Source: Hygrophila difformis
Lineage: Eukaryota; Streptophyta; Magnoliopsida; Lamiales; Acanthaceae
Length of the DNA: 64,000 bases
Assembly (NCBI GenBank): GCA_030278955.1
Contig: JAOANR010000010.1
Location: 21,172,444-21,236,443, forward strand
Reading direction: 5' to 3'
Every line of letters starts with the position of its first letter. Within the stretch, counting starts at the first letter, position 1. Shown here piece by piece: positions 1 through 10,372 of this stretch. The position numbers and the translations under genes are program-made. The notes beneath the pieces are model-generated. The model ran no database searches and was not told the DNA's origin. It was given only the letters and a program-made list of their open reading frames with translations.

Positions 1-2509
1 ATGGGGACATCCCAATGGGAGTCTTGAATGCAGTGCGGTATGCCCATAGAGCATCATTGAGTCTACGTGACCAGTCTTTGCGGGTTATCCCCACAGTGGC
101 TTCGAGTATATGTTTGATTTCGCGGTTAGATACCTCGACTTGGCCACTGGTTTGCGGGTGATAAGGCGTGCCGATCTTGTGTAGAATCCCACTTCTGCTC
201 ATGAGATTTGCAAAAGCTTTGTTGACAAAGTGAGTTCCTCCATCGGATATGATTACCCTAGGTACACCAAATCTATTGAAAATGTTATTTTTCAAAAATT
301 TGATGACTTGGTGACCATCGTTGGTTGGCAGCGCAACCGCCTCGACCCACATGGACACGTAATCGACAGCTACCAAGATGTAGTGATTCCCATCAGATGT
401 CGGGAATGGTCCCATGAAGTCAATACCCCATACATAGAAAATCTCAAGGATGAGAATTCCTTTTTGAGGCATCTCATCCCTCTTGGAGATATTCCCTAGT
501 CTTTGGCATCTGTCGCAAGCCTTAACAAACGCCTTGCAATCCTCGTAAATGGTAGGCCAATAGAAACCACACTCGAGCACCTTGTGAGCTGTTCGAGTGG
601 GGCCATGGTGACCTCCATATTCCGATTCATGACATTTTTTAGCGATTTGATAAGCCTCGTGCTCAGTTACACAACGTCTAATAATTGAATCTGCACAATG
701 CTTAAAGAGATAAGGATCTTCCCAGAAGTAGTTAACTACCTCTCGGTTGAACCTTGCTTTTTGTTTCTTGCTCTGGAATGGTGGAGTTATTCCACATGCT
801 AAAAAGTTAGCAATGTCGGAAAACCATGGACAAGCTTGATCATGAAGGTGCAAGGCAAACAATTGCTCATCCGGAAAATTTTCATTAACGGCTATCTCGT
901 TTTTATCATTTTCTATTCGAGACAAATGGTCAGCAGCACCATTGTCTTTGCCTTTTCTATCTTTTATTATGATGTCAAATTCTTGCAACAAAAGTACCCA
1001 CCTGATTAATCGAGGTTTGGCGTCTTGTTTGCTAAACAAGTATCTCAGTGCAGAGTGATCGGTGTATACTATGGTTTTCGTACCAAGGAGGTATTGTCTG
1101 AATTTATCAAACGCGAAAACCACAGCATACATCTCTTTCTCCGTGGTGGTGTAATTGACTTGGGCTTCAGTCAGGGCATGGCTGGCGTAATGAATTACAC
1201 AATGCCTTCCTTCCCTATGTTGCCCAAGAACTGCACCCACGGCGAGATCACTTGCATCGCACATGACCTCGAAAGGCATTGACCAATCGGGTGGTTGCAT
1301 TATTGGAGCAGAAATCAACATCTTCTTGAGCGTGTCAAAGGCTTGAACACACGCTTCACTTATTACGAAAGAATTTTCTTTACAAAGCAAATTAGTGAGC
1401 GGCTTGGCAATTTTAGAAAAATCTTTAATGAATCTCCGGTAAAAACCGGCATGCCCTAAGAAACTCCTAACTGCTTTTATTGAGTTTGGTAATGGAAGGT
1501 TGGATATGACTGAGACTTTGGCTCTATCGACTTCGATGCCTGCACGCGAGATGCGGTGACCCAACACTATTCCTTTGGTGACCATGAAATGGCACTTCTC
1601 CCAGTTCAAAACTAGGTTAGTGTCCTCGCATCTTTTCAAAATTTTTGCAAGATTTGTCAAACATTCATCAAAAGTATCTCCATACACAGAGAAGTCATCC
1701 ATGAAAACTTCAATGCATTTTTCGATAAATTCTGAGAAAATAAACATCATGCATCGCTGAAAAGTGGCAGGCGCATTGCAGAGTCCAAAAGGCATGCGCC
1801 TGTACGCAAAAGTTCCATATGGGCACGTGAAAGTGGTCTTATCATGATCTTCACTGGCTATTACAATCTGATTGTAACTAGAGTACCCATCCAAAAAGTA
1901 GTAGTACTCCCTCCCGGCCAACCTCTCCAGCATCTGATCAATGAATGGCAAGGGAAAATGATCCTTCCGCGTAGCAGTGTTAAGCTTCCGGTAGTCGATG
2001 CAGACTCTCCAACCGGTTACTGGACGTGTCGCCACTTCTTCTCCTTGCTCATTAGTCGTTATGCACATCCCCCCACGCTTGGGTACTACCTGCACTGGGC
2101 TGACCCATTTGCTGTCAGATATAGGATAGATGATACCAGCATCTAAGAGCTTGATAACTTCTTTCCTTACCACTTCTTGCATATGGGGGTTCAGACGCCT
2201 TTGTGGTTGCCTTGAGGGCTTGTACTCCTCTTCCATTAAAATTTTGTGCATGCAAATAGAGGGGCTTATTCCTTTTATATCAGAAATGGTCCATCCAATT
2301 TCATGTACATATTTCTTTAGAATGTCTACCAGAGCTTTTTCTTGTTCTTGTGTCAGCTTGGCTGACACAATTACCGGTAATCTTTTATGTTCAGCAAGAA
2401 AGACGTACTTAAGATGATCCGGAAGTATTTTAAGTTCAAGCTCTGGCGGACATTCAACAGAAGGTAGTAATTTGCGAGAATTGGTTGGGGGTGAGAGATC
2501 AGATTTACC
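1..2509 (-). CDS. pol: Athila-A pol: reverse transcriptase, RNase H and integrase (partial)
   Basis: This is the polymerase/integration part of the Athila-A polyprotein. It would make cDNA in the virus-like particle and insert it in the nucleus. Minus-strand reading from 2509 is open to position 1. In order: RT finger region with PKRGGMC near 2075, RT catalytic FMDD at about 1693-1704, RNase H with CDAS near 1250-1261, the integrase zinc region with paired Cys around 480-520, the first catalytic Asp in IDFMGPF near 410, the second in ISDGG near 235, and the Glu of GQVEV near 135. The frame is the same as the preceding protease block but is cut from it by a TAA at 2510-2512. The C-terminus lies outside the window. 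I checked most of the frame base by base and saw no internal stop. Confidence 0.88.
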
Positions 2510-5500
2510 TTAAGGACCCTGTGTCAGTACAGGGTCCACTTCCTCTTCCGTGGTGCTCTCTTCCTCCTCCAGAGTGAGTTCAATACCGTCAAACTCTTCA
2601 AGATCCCCTATGATAGGGTCTTCGAAGTGAACAGCGTTGCAGCTTCTTTGTTGCTCAGCACCTCCATGCGTCAGTACCTGTTTTGAAATTTTGTCCGTCA
2701 TCACAGTCATAGAGTCTATGCTCTCATCCTCACACCTACTTTCTATTACATCAAACATGGAACAAGATCCCTCATTTGGGAATTTCTGCAGCTCCTCCAT
2801 GTCAAAAGAGATTTCTCGGTTGTCCACCCTCAATGTGACTCTTCCAGATGTGGCGTCAATCAGTGCACCGCCAGTGGCCAAAAACGGGCGCCCAGGATAA
2901 GTGGCATTTCAGAGTCCTCTTCAATGTCAAGGATGATGAAGTCAACCGGGAAAAGAACTTGGCCGGTTTTGACTACTACATCCTTGAGGATTCCTACGGG
3001 CTTGGTGATTGATCTGTCTGCCAGCTGCAGTTTAATCTTGACCGGTTCATCTCTCCGAGCCTTAGGCGAATTTCCATGGCTAGAGGCATCACGTTGATGC
3101 TGGATCCTAGATCACATAACCCCATGCTCACTTTGGCCTTTCCGATCTGTACTGGTAGCGTGCAACACCCCGGGTCCTCTTTCTTTTCAGGTAGCTTCCT
3201 TTGAACTATGGCACTGCATGTGCTGTTGAGAATGATCACCTCCTCCTGCTCTATCTGCCTTTTCCCTGAAATCAATTCTTTCAAGAACTTATCATAGGTG
3301 GGCATTTCTGAAATCATTTCCACGAGAGGAATGGTTATCTCTACAGACTTTAACCGTTCTAGAAATTTCTTGAATTTAAGGTCATGTTCCTTATTTTTAA
3401 GACGTGCAGGGTACGACACCCTTGGCATATACCTATTATTATCTATTTTTGGTGGTAAAGAGAAGGAAGTTGTACCTTCACCCATACCCTCTTCAGCTTC
3501 ATTTGCAGCTTCAGCCTGCGAGTTAGCTGTATCTGATCTATCCTTTACCAGCTCAACACTTTCATCTCCTTCAACCTTTTCCTTTTCCTTTTCCACCTCC
3601 AATGAAACCTTTACTTTCATGGCTTTCTTCTTTGCAGATCCAACATTTCCCTTCAGAGTCTTGCCTCCCCGCAATGTGATTGTTTTGCATTGCAGGTTGG
3701 CTTCAGTGCTGCTCGGCAGTGTTCCTTTCCCTCTGTTCTGCAATTCCTTAGCCAACTGGGTGACCTGTGTCTCCACATTTTTGATTGATGACTGCAATTG
3801 TTGGTTTATCTCCCTTTGATTGGAGATGAACTCAGTCATCAAGTTCTCCAGGCGAGATGGTGGCTTTTGGTTGTATTGCTGATTCTGATCAGGTTGGGAT
3901 TGAAAGTTTTGGAAATTCTGGCCTTGGTTTTGGTTGGGCCTCTGTTGGATATGCGGTTGAAAGTTCTGATTTTGATTCTGGAAGTTCTGAACTCTCTGCT
4001 GAACGAATCCTTGGTTCTGAGGCCTGAAGTTCTGCTGGAGGTTCTGGTTTGCAAACTGGTTAGGCTGGTGTGGCTGTGTCAACAAATGTGCATTGAGTGC
4101 ATTGTTGTTGGAATCGGAGAGGTTGGGGTGGCGGTTCTGGTAGTTCCCTGCGTAATTGCAGCTTTCGGTGGCTAGTTGTTGGCATGTGTCAGTTGGATGT
4201 GGTCCTTGACATAGCCCACAAATTGCTCCCGATTGTTGTGCTTGCACTTGGCTAGATGAGGCTCCTGCCTGAGAAGTACCTGCTCCCTTTCCCTTCTCCT
4301 GTCCTAGCTGTATCGCAGCTACCTGTTCCTGCAATTTTTCGAAATCTGTTTTTCCTTCACTTACAGCGAAAACTTTTCTAGGAGGGTCCACCTTCTTGTC
4401 ACTGCTGTTCAACACAGATCTGTTGACAGACATTGTCTCAATCTTTTCCCAGGCTTGATCCATGGGCAGATGGAGTAAATTCTTCCGCATGCAGCATCCA
4501 ACATCATTCTCCATGGATGGGTGAGTCCTCCATAGAATTTCCTCAGTTGCTCCCACGGTTGGTATCCGTGTTGGGGGCATCGCCTCAAGAGGCTGGCGAA
4601 TCTTTCCTTTGCGTCATACAATGACTCGTCCGGCTTCATCTTGAACTCTCCAATTTTCTCTCGTCCCTCGTCTATCTTAGATTCAGGAAAATACTTTAAC
4701 AGAAAACTCCTCACCAAATCTGCCCAGGTACTCCTCTGATTTATGGGCAATGATTTATACCAATCCCTGGCACCACTAAACAAAGAAAAGGGAAACAACA
4801 TTAGTCTTATAGCATCAGGTGAGACTCCCTGATTTTTGATTGTGTCGCAGAGCTCCAGGAAGGTTCGGAGATGATCATGGGGATCCTCATGATTTGCACC
4901 GCAAAATTGGTTGTTTTGCACCAAGTTGATGAGTGCCGGTTTGAGCTCAAAATTGCGTGCAGGGAATTGTACTCTCCCAGGCCTATCCAGATAGGGCTCC
5001 ACGATGGGCTACATAAAATCAGCTGCTGCTTGCTGCTGTTGATTTCCTTGCTCTGCTTGGTTTTGATACTGCTGGTGGTAGTTGGGATTCTGTTGAAAAA
5101 TATTATCGGGATCATGAGGGTTGTTTTGGAACTGGTCCTGATTGAAGGCTTGATTCTGGTATTGCTGGTTTGGTATATTTTGGTTTTGTTGGTTGTATTG
5201 GTTAGGGGGTGGTGGTTGTTGGTGGAACTGCTAATACTGGTGCTGATTTGGATTTGGTAGATCTTCCTCCTCGTTTGCACGATTCGGGTGTTCTACCATA
5301 CCCCCATCAGCTCCATTACCAGGATTATTGGGTGGATGGTCTATTGGTAAGATTGGGGGAATGTCTTGGTTCTCTGCCATATCGGATATTTCACTGCTTG
5401 TGGTTTCGGGTGAGGTACGATTCCGGGCTTCCTGCTCTTTCCTTCGTCTGGCTTGCGCCCTCAGTTGGCGAGCGGTCCTTTCTATTTCTAGATCGAACGG

Positions 5501-5533
5501 TAGCTCAGGCAATGTGGCCTTTCTCCTTTGCAT
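2510..5533 (-). pseudogene. gag: Athila-A gag-protease, broken by stops and frameshifts
   Basis: Capsid and aspartic protease part of Athila-A. The likely start is the ATG at 5533 (MQRRKATLPEL). A charged N-terminus is followed by a Gln/Asn-rich linker, the gag core at about 4450-4990 (AIRLMLFPFS, YDAKERF, HPWRMMLDAA), a long Gln/Asn-rich tract at about 3830-4150, a Lys/Glu-rich region, and the protease with LCDLGSSINVMP near 3100-3130. Breaks seen: an in-frame TAG at about 5231, a second TAG at about 5006, a frameshift at about 4490 just after MLDAA, a frameshift at about 3060 just after the protease active site, and a TAA at 2510. The product cannot be made whole. Several plus-strand open frames here are only shadows of the repetitive Gln/Asn codons. 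Confidence 0.85.
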
Positions 5534-5661
5534 AAGCAGTTTATATCAAGATTTGACAGCACCTGCACAACCCCCAGGTTAGTAATGATTCGGGAATATA
5601 TACAAAAACTATCTATGAGTAAATCAGGAGTGTAGTTCTCTTAATAAACGGCGCTGCATCC
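5534..5661 (-). other. Athila-A leader between primer-binding site and gag
   Basis: About 130 bases of non-coding leader. Read on the minus strand it ends with a CAG just before gag, resembling a 3' splice site, as does the Athila-B leader at 21905. I see nothing else in it. Confidence 0.5.
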
Positions 5662-5679
5662 TCCCCGGCAACGGCGCCA
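5662..5679 (-). promoter_or_regulatory. Athila-A primer-binding site, proximal copy
   Basis: The minus strand reads TGGCGCCGTTGCCGGGGA, complementary to the 3' end of tRNA-Asp, the usual Athila primer. It is preceded by GTCAAAAGTTTCA and followed by the gag leader. A second identical copy lies at 5770-5787. Confidence 0.85.
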
Positions 5680-5769
5680 TGAAACTTTTGACACATTTCA
5701 TTGCGCTGCCGGGGGGGGTGAAGAACCTCTAAATACAATTTCCAATTTCATGGCGCTCCCAAGTTATGA

Positions 5770-5787
5770 TCCCCGGCAACGGCGCCA
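5770..5787 (-). promoter_or_regulatory. Athila-A primer-binding site, distal duplicate
   Basis: Identical 18-base tRNA-Asp-complementary site, 108 bases upstream of the proximal copy on the minus strand, again preceded by GTCAAAAGTTTCA. The stretch between them contains the relic CCGGCAGCGCAATGAA, so the LTR-end/primer-site unit has been duplicated in tandem. Confidence 0.8.
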
Positions 5788-5820
5788 TGAAACTTTTGAC
5801 AAATTTCCTACACGAGTATT

Positions 5821-8308
5821 TGTAACACCCCGGATTTGATAACCCAGGCCGGGATGCCACCGCCACACCTCCCTAGCAAGACACGGATTCTTCGAGCTTG
5901 CTAAAGAGATGCAAGACTATAGGTATTGCAAAAAGGTTTAAAAACAAGTCCGGAATCTATTTAAAAATAGTAATAATATTTCATCCACACATAGTAATAC
6001 CGGAAAGCAAAATATCGCAGCGGAAATGTAAAGGGGCCGACATGGCCAAAACTCGGGTTATACAGGCCCGATATGCAAGTGTCATAAAAGCGATAAAAAT
6101 AATGTTAAAGTTTTTCCATCACCCAATGCATATGCTCATGCATTATCTCCATACTCTGAAAAGAAAAGAGGAAACAACAATTTTATCAGTATATAAAATA
6201 CTGAGTAAGTCGATCCTAAAATAGCAATAAAGGGATTTAATTAGATAATTAAAATTTCACTCCTAAACATGCATTTACAAATTTAAAGGAAATAATATTT
6301 TAATGGTGTACTTGAACATGCATTTAATCCACAATAACAATTTAGTCATGATATGAAATTCAAAGACATAATTTAAATGCATAATTTAAAGATATGCGTA
6401 AATAAATAAATACTTAAAAATATTAAATCTTTTATTTCCCCGTTACGTAACCATTTCTCAATGTTTTGTATAGCCGGTGATCCGGCGGCCGCAGCCGTGT
6501 CGTAAGTATCTTGTATAGCCGGTGATCCGGCGGCCGCAGCCGTATCTGCCATACCCAGTAACACTCCGGAGCCTCGGGAAATCCATACGGACAATCCCGA
6601 GAGAGTAGGCCATGTATCTCCCGCCGATTGGCGTAATATTTCATCTAAATTCTCTCGTCCATTATAGGCCCGAAGAGAAAGGCTAGAGGGGCACCCTGCA
6701 GAGCACTCACCCTCCACCAAAGTATCTCATGTATCGTTTCAATTTAATGTATCGGGGTTTTTCAAAAGTATAGATGTATCGTATTTCAAGTCTTTGATCG
6801 TTTGTCACGAAATTTCAAAATCTCTCGATTTAAAAGTCTCATGGCGTCACAGTTTACGCCTTTTTAATTTAAAAATTCATTTCAAGTCGGAAAAATCTGA
6901 AATTTTCACAGTATGTCAAAAACATCCTAATGAACAACTTTCATGTTTTAACGTTTTCGAAATAAGTTGTGGAAACATGTCAAAAATTGAGTTTATTACG
7001 CAAGCAGAATTCTGTCCGGACTCAGGTTTGACACAGTTCGAAGTTTCGACTTTTTCACATATCAAATGGACTCCAAAAATTCTGATATTTTATATGCACA
7101 TACTAGACATGATTACCTACAACTTTCATTTAGATTGCAAAGATCAAATCGGACTAGAAAACATAGAAACATGCTCATCAAGTTCGAATATGATCACTGT
7201 CAGTTTTTCGAAAAAGTCCTAGTAAAACAGTTTATGTTCGGTGCGATTTGAAATAGCAAACATTAATGAAAATGTCTGAAATTTTTACACGACCTAGATT
7301 TATGTGTTAGGATTAAAAGTCTAGTTTTGAGTTTCTCGGATTGAATCCTCGAAATATGAGTTTTAGGCCGATTTCAGAAACTGTGCGTATTGGGGTTTTT
7401 AATTTCGGTTTTTACGTTTCGTTATGTTACGACTACTTTGGACGCCCCTAAACCACCCGTATTGATATGGAAGGCTCATCTTACAGTGACTGTGTTCTTG
7501 AGTCGTCCTAGGGTCGCTCGGCTCGTCCAAAATCCTACGAACGGATCTACGAAACGCAAAGTTCCCGACTTTGGCCACGAACGTATTTGCAATCAACGAT
7601 TCAAGAGTTAGATTGGGGATTTGAGAGGAAAAACGAGATTGAGAACCTAAGATACTACTTACCAATGATCTAAGGACTGTGATCCTTGATCTACACGCCT
7701 CTGCGGTCGTCGTTGGTCGTCGGAAGGTCACCGGAAGTTCGTCGGAAGGGTGTTTTGGCTTTGGGAGAGTTTGGGAGTGAAGAGGGGCTTGGTGACTGAT
7801 GAAAGGGTGGGGGAGGCAGCCCTAATTCGCCCCTAAAAGCTTCCCCCCGTCCAAAATCTTCTTTCCATAGTCGGGGGGTCGAATTATGGCAAGAAATCGC
7901 CGAAAACGCGTCATTTGCACAAATCTGGGGACCCACGCGGGGTTGGCGCGCCGTTTGGCCAAACCCCGCCCGGCCAGCGCGCGGTTCCCGCCTGGACTGC
8001 GGTCCGGGCGGGTCCGTGCGATCCGTCCGTCGGGTCTTTTCCTCCTCTCTTTCGGACTTCTATCCTTCCACGTTTTCGCGCTTGATTTTCCGGGTCATTT
8101 TCGGATTATGCTTCTCATCATAAATTTATTCCGTCTCAATTTGATTTCATGCTTGAAATCTTAAGACCGTCGGTTTCGGTCCGTCGGGTTCTAAATCGTC
8201 GTCCTTTGACTCCCGTGCATTTCCGAGTTTACGGGTTCTCGGAAACAAAACTTTCTTTCCTATTGGATTAATTCCTATTTTTATATCCCAAAATTTACGG
8301 GTATTACA
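5821..8308 (-). repeat. Tekay-1 3' LTR (minus orientation)
   Basis: Complete 2488-bp LTR. The minus strand begins TGTAATACCCG at 8308 and ends GGGGTGTTACA at 5821. It matches the plus-strand LTR at 16734-19217 almost base for base. It is preceded by a polypurine tract at 8309-8321. The bases beyond its end are GTATT (5816-5820), the reverse complement of the AATAC in front of the other LTR. It contains a GC-rich U3 island near 7915-8030, an intron-like segment (6156-7662) and a duplicated GC hairpin near 6478-6546. Short open frames in it (for example 7886-8164) recur in both LTR copies and are not genes. Confidence 0.93.
6156..7662 (-). other. putative intron inside the Tekay-1 LTR
   Basis: The minus strand shows a donor ATTG|GTAAGT at 7662. 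At 6156 there is a textbook plant acceptor: CTGAT branch-like sequence, long T/C tract, TTTTCAG|AGTATGG. The same arrangement occurs in the other Tekay-1 LTR (17381-18886) and in the LTRs of Tekay-2 and Tekay-3. Splicing is inferred from sequence only. Confidence 0.55.
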
Positions 8309-8321
8309 GTCTACCCCCCTT
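8309..8321 (-). promoter_or_regulatory. Tekay-1 polypurine tract
   Basis: The minus strand reads AAGGGGGGTAGAC directly against the LTR start, the plus-strand priming site for second-strand cDNA. It corresponds to AAGGAGGGTAGAC in front of the Tekay-2 3' LTR. From 8322 to 8592 there is only the 3' non-coding tail of the element. Confidence 0.8.
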
Positions 8322-8592
8322 AAAACCAACTTCGTCCTCGAAGTTGCGCTTCATCCTCTCGCGAGTTCGGGAATTGTTTGATTAAGCGATTGTATTATTG
8401 TGTGTTGTTGTTTGTTATTATTTGATTGAACTCAGAATTGAAATTTCCGAGTTGCCTACGTACCCCGTGAAGGGATCAAGTCATTACGTAGTTCAAAACA
8501 ATTTGAATTTGTTTTATTTGGGGTACAAAATATTCGGACAAAATATCCGGAAATATTCGAGTTGTCACATCCTCCCCCTCTTAAGATTACAG

Positions 8593-9480
8593 TTATGTCC
8601 CCATAACTGTTGTTGCATTGTCTTGGAATAGGGTTGGATAACGATCCTTCATGTCTGCCTCTTGCTCCCACGTTGCCGTCTCGGCTTCGTGGTTAGACCA
8701 AAGAATCTTAACCATTCTCACGGTCTTATTCCTTGTTACCCTCTCCTTCAAGTCGAGTATTCGCACCGGAATTTCTTCGTAGCTTAAGTCATCGTCCAGC
8801 TCAATCTCCTCCGGTTGGAGTACGTGGGTCGGATCGTGGACGTATTTCTTCAATTGTGAGACGTGGAACACGTCGTGGACACGAGCAAATTGTGGCGGTA
8901 ATGCTAGTCGGTATGCAAGATTTCCCACTCTTTCCAGGATCTCGTATGGTCCTATGTACCGTGGGCTCAATTTCCCCCGCTTGCCGAAGCGCATCACACC
9001 CTTCATCGGTGATACCTTTAACATGACCTTATCGCCTATTTGGAATTCCAAATCTTGCCGTCTTACGTCGGCATAGCTCTTTTGCCGGTCTTGCGCGGCT
9101 CTCATCTTTCCTCGGATTATTTTGACTTGTTGAGCTATGTCCTCAACAAGTTGCGGTCCAATTACCGTAGTCCTATCGCTCTCTTCCCAGCTCAATGGAC
9201 TTCGGCATTTGCGTCCATATAGTGCATCCATATCTTTAAAGCGAACACGATTGCGGCTAGTTCCGAGCCGTGCGTCGGATAGTTCTCTTCGTGTGGCTTT
9301 AGTTGACGTGATGCGTGTGCTATAACCCTTTGATCTTGCATTAGCATGCATCCCAATCCTTCCTTCCAGGCGTCGCTGTACACCTCGAAGTCTCAATCTC
9401 CGATGGTAGTGCCAATACCGGCGCAATGGTAAGTCGTTTCTTGAATTCTTGGAATGCGGAATCACACTCACTGGTCCAGT
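8593..9480 (-). pseudogene. pol: Tekay-1 pol remnant: RNase H start joined to integrase C-terminus and chromodomain
   Basis: On the minus strand 9480-9214 encodes the start of RNase H ([10 protein letters not shown], then FALKIW). It jumps directly to the integrase tail ([16 protein letters not shown]), the [10 protein letters not shown] segment and a C-terminal chromodomain-like block (VTRNKTVRMVKILWSNHE), ending in TVMGT at 8593. Compared with intact Tekay-2, about 1.1 kb holding the rest of RNase H and the integrase zinc and catalytic core is missing, and the frame changes at the join. Gag, protease and RT are absent; the antisense module begins at about 9481 instead. Non-functional. Confidence 0.88.
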
Positions 9481-9761
9481 CGTATAGTGTGAAGCAGAGG
9501 AGGAGTAAGTAAATAGGAAAAGAAAATCGAAAAAAATTTCTTTTTTCTTTTTTTTTTTTCGCGACCCGCGCGGGGTCCGCGCGGGGTTGGTGGCTTTAGC
9601 GCCCAGCCACCGCGCGGCGCCACCAGGGTGAAGAAATAGGGCTCGCGCCCCGCGCGAGCCATTTCGTCCCTCTCACTTCCGAAATTCCTCCCAACTTCCT
9701 CTCAATTTCGTTCTTCCGTGCTCAGATTCTTCCGGTTTCGACTTCGATTTCTCTTTGTAAG
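9481..9761 (+). promoter_or_regulatory. promoter region and non-coding first exon of the antisense ORF
   Basis: The sequence changes abruptly from pol to an A/T-rich stretch, then a GC island (about 9560-9660) rich in CGCGCGGGG and GGCGCCACC. Its flavour resembles the U3 GC islands of the Tekay LTRs, including a GCG(C)CAC-type core. A T/C-rich presumptive 5'UTR follows, ending ...TTGTAAG|GTATGT at 9761/9762. The corresponding exon end in Tekay-3 is ...TTACCAAG|GTATGA at 47028/47027 on the minus strand. No clear TATA box is visible. The promoter role is inferred from position. Confidence 0.4.
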
Positions 9762-10371
9762 GTATGTATCTTCTATTTTAGCTTGCCAATTTCAATTTTT
9801 TTATGCCTTAATTTGTTAGAATTTGGGTAGATTGCGAAATTAGGGTTTTGGCATCCAAATTGGGGATTTGAAAATTTCGGCTTGATTCTTGCGAATTTGT
9901 GAGTTTATATAGTACTTTGGTGCCATTTCTATTGTTTAAGAAGTATTGGTGTGATAATATATACTTAAGTTGGGGGATTTCTTGTTAGAATTTGGATTTT
10001 TAGGGAAAATTTAAAGTTTTTGATTTTGTCGGTATTATAGGTATGAAAGTGGGTGCATTGGTATTGTTTGGTGATACATTGTGATTATGAGTCGCTGCTT
10101 AAATAGTTGTTTGGTTTTGTGGTTAATTGCCATGTGTTTACAAGCATTTTTTTTAACTTAATATATTGCGCATATAAGATGTCCGACGAAATGCTGCAAT
10201 GGGTTTTTGAATTTATTAGGGCACATTCCTTGGTTTGGTTATCTTCTGATATGTATTGGTAACTATTGAGTTCGAAGCTCTCTTGGATTTCTCCCGTTGG
10301 AACTATATATATATTTGATGTTGGTTCGTGTGTGTGACATTAGCCTTACAATTGGTATTAGGTGTTCGCAG
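9762..10371 (+). other. putative 5'UTR intron of the antisense ORF
   Basis: 610 bp, T-rich, starting AAG|GTATGTAT and ending GTTCGCAG|GATG. The ATG follows the acceptor by one base. The Tekay-3 copy has an intron of similar length (46406-47027, minus) at exactly the same position, with donor AAG|GTATG and acceptor TTGCAG|GATG. Conservation of both splice sites in two diverged copies supports a real intron. Confidence 0.6.
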
Positions 10372-10372
10372 G

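Larger units (their letters stand above)
1..5820 (-). mobile_element. Athila-clade Ty3/gypsy element (Athila-A), gag-pol half
   Basis: Read on the minus strand this block runs: LTR end, primer-binding site, leader, gag, protease, RT, RNase H, integrase, leaving the window at position 1. The gag segment with its L-HPWRMMLDAA motif, a protease with DLG in place of the usual D(S/T)G, and a primer-binding site complementary to tRNA-Asp are all typical of the Athila clade. The rest of its 5' LTR is not to the right of 5820. It lies at 13819-16733 in opposite orientation, separated by Tekay-1 and an inversion. Gag/protease is pseudogenised and the RT-integrase part is still open. Confidence 0.9.

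Noticed and set aside
3298..4175. Plus-strand open frames of 125-173 codons
   Set aside because: They are complements of the Gln/Asn- and Lys/Glu-rich gag linker of Athila-A; low-complexity codons on the other strand lack stops. No domain features.
1..5820. Endogenous pararetrovirus origin for the gag-pol blocks
   Set aside because: Integrase domains, LTRs and tRNA-Asp or tRNA-Met primer sites are present; these are Ty3/gypsy retrotransposons.
7886..8164. Basic/hydrophobic ORF in the Tekay-1 LTR, with a twin at 16771-17157
   Set aside because: It lies within both LTR copies across the GC-rich U3 island; frame is not kept in Tekay-2 or Tekay-3 LTRs and there is no family resemblance.
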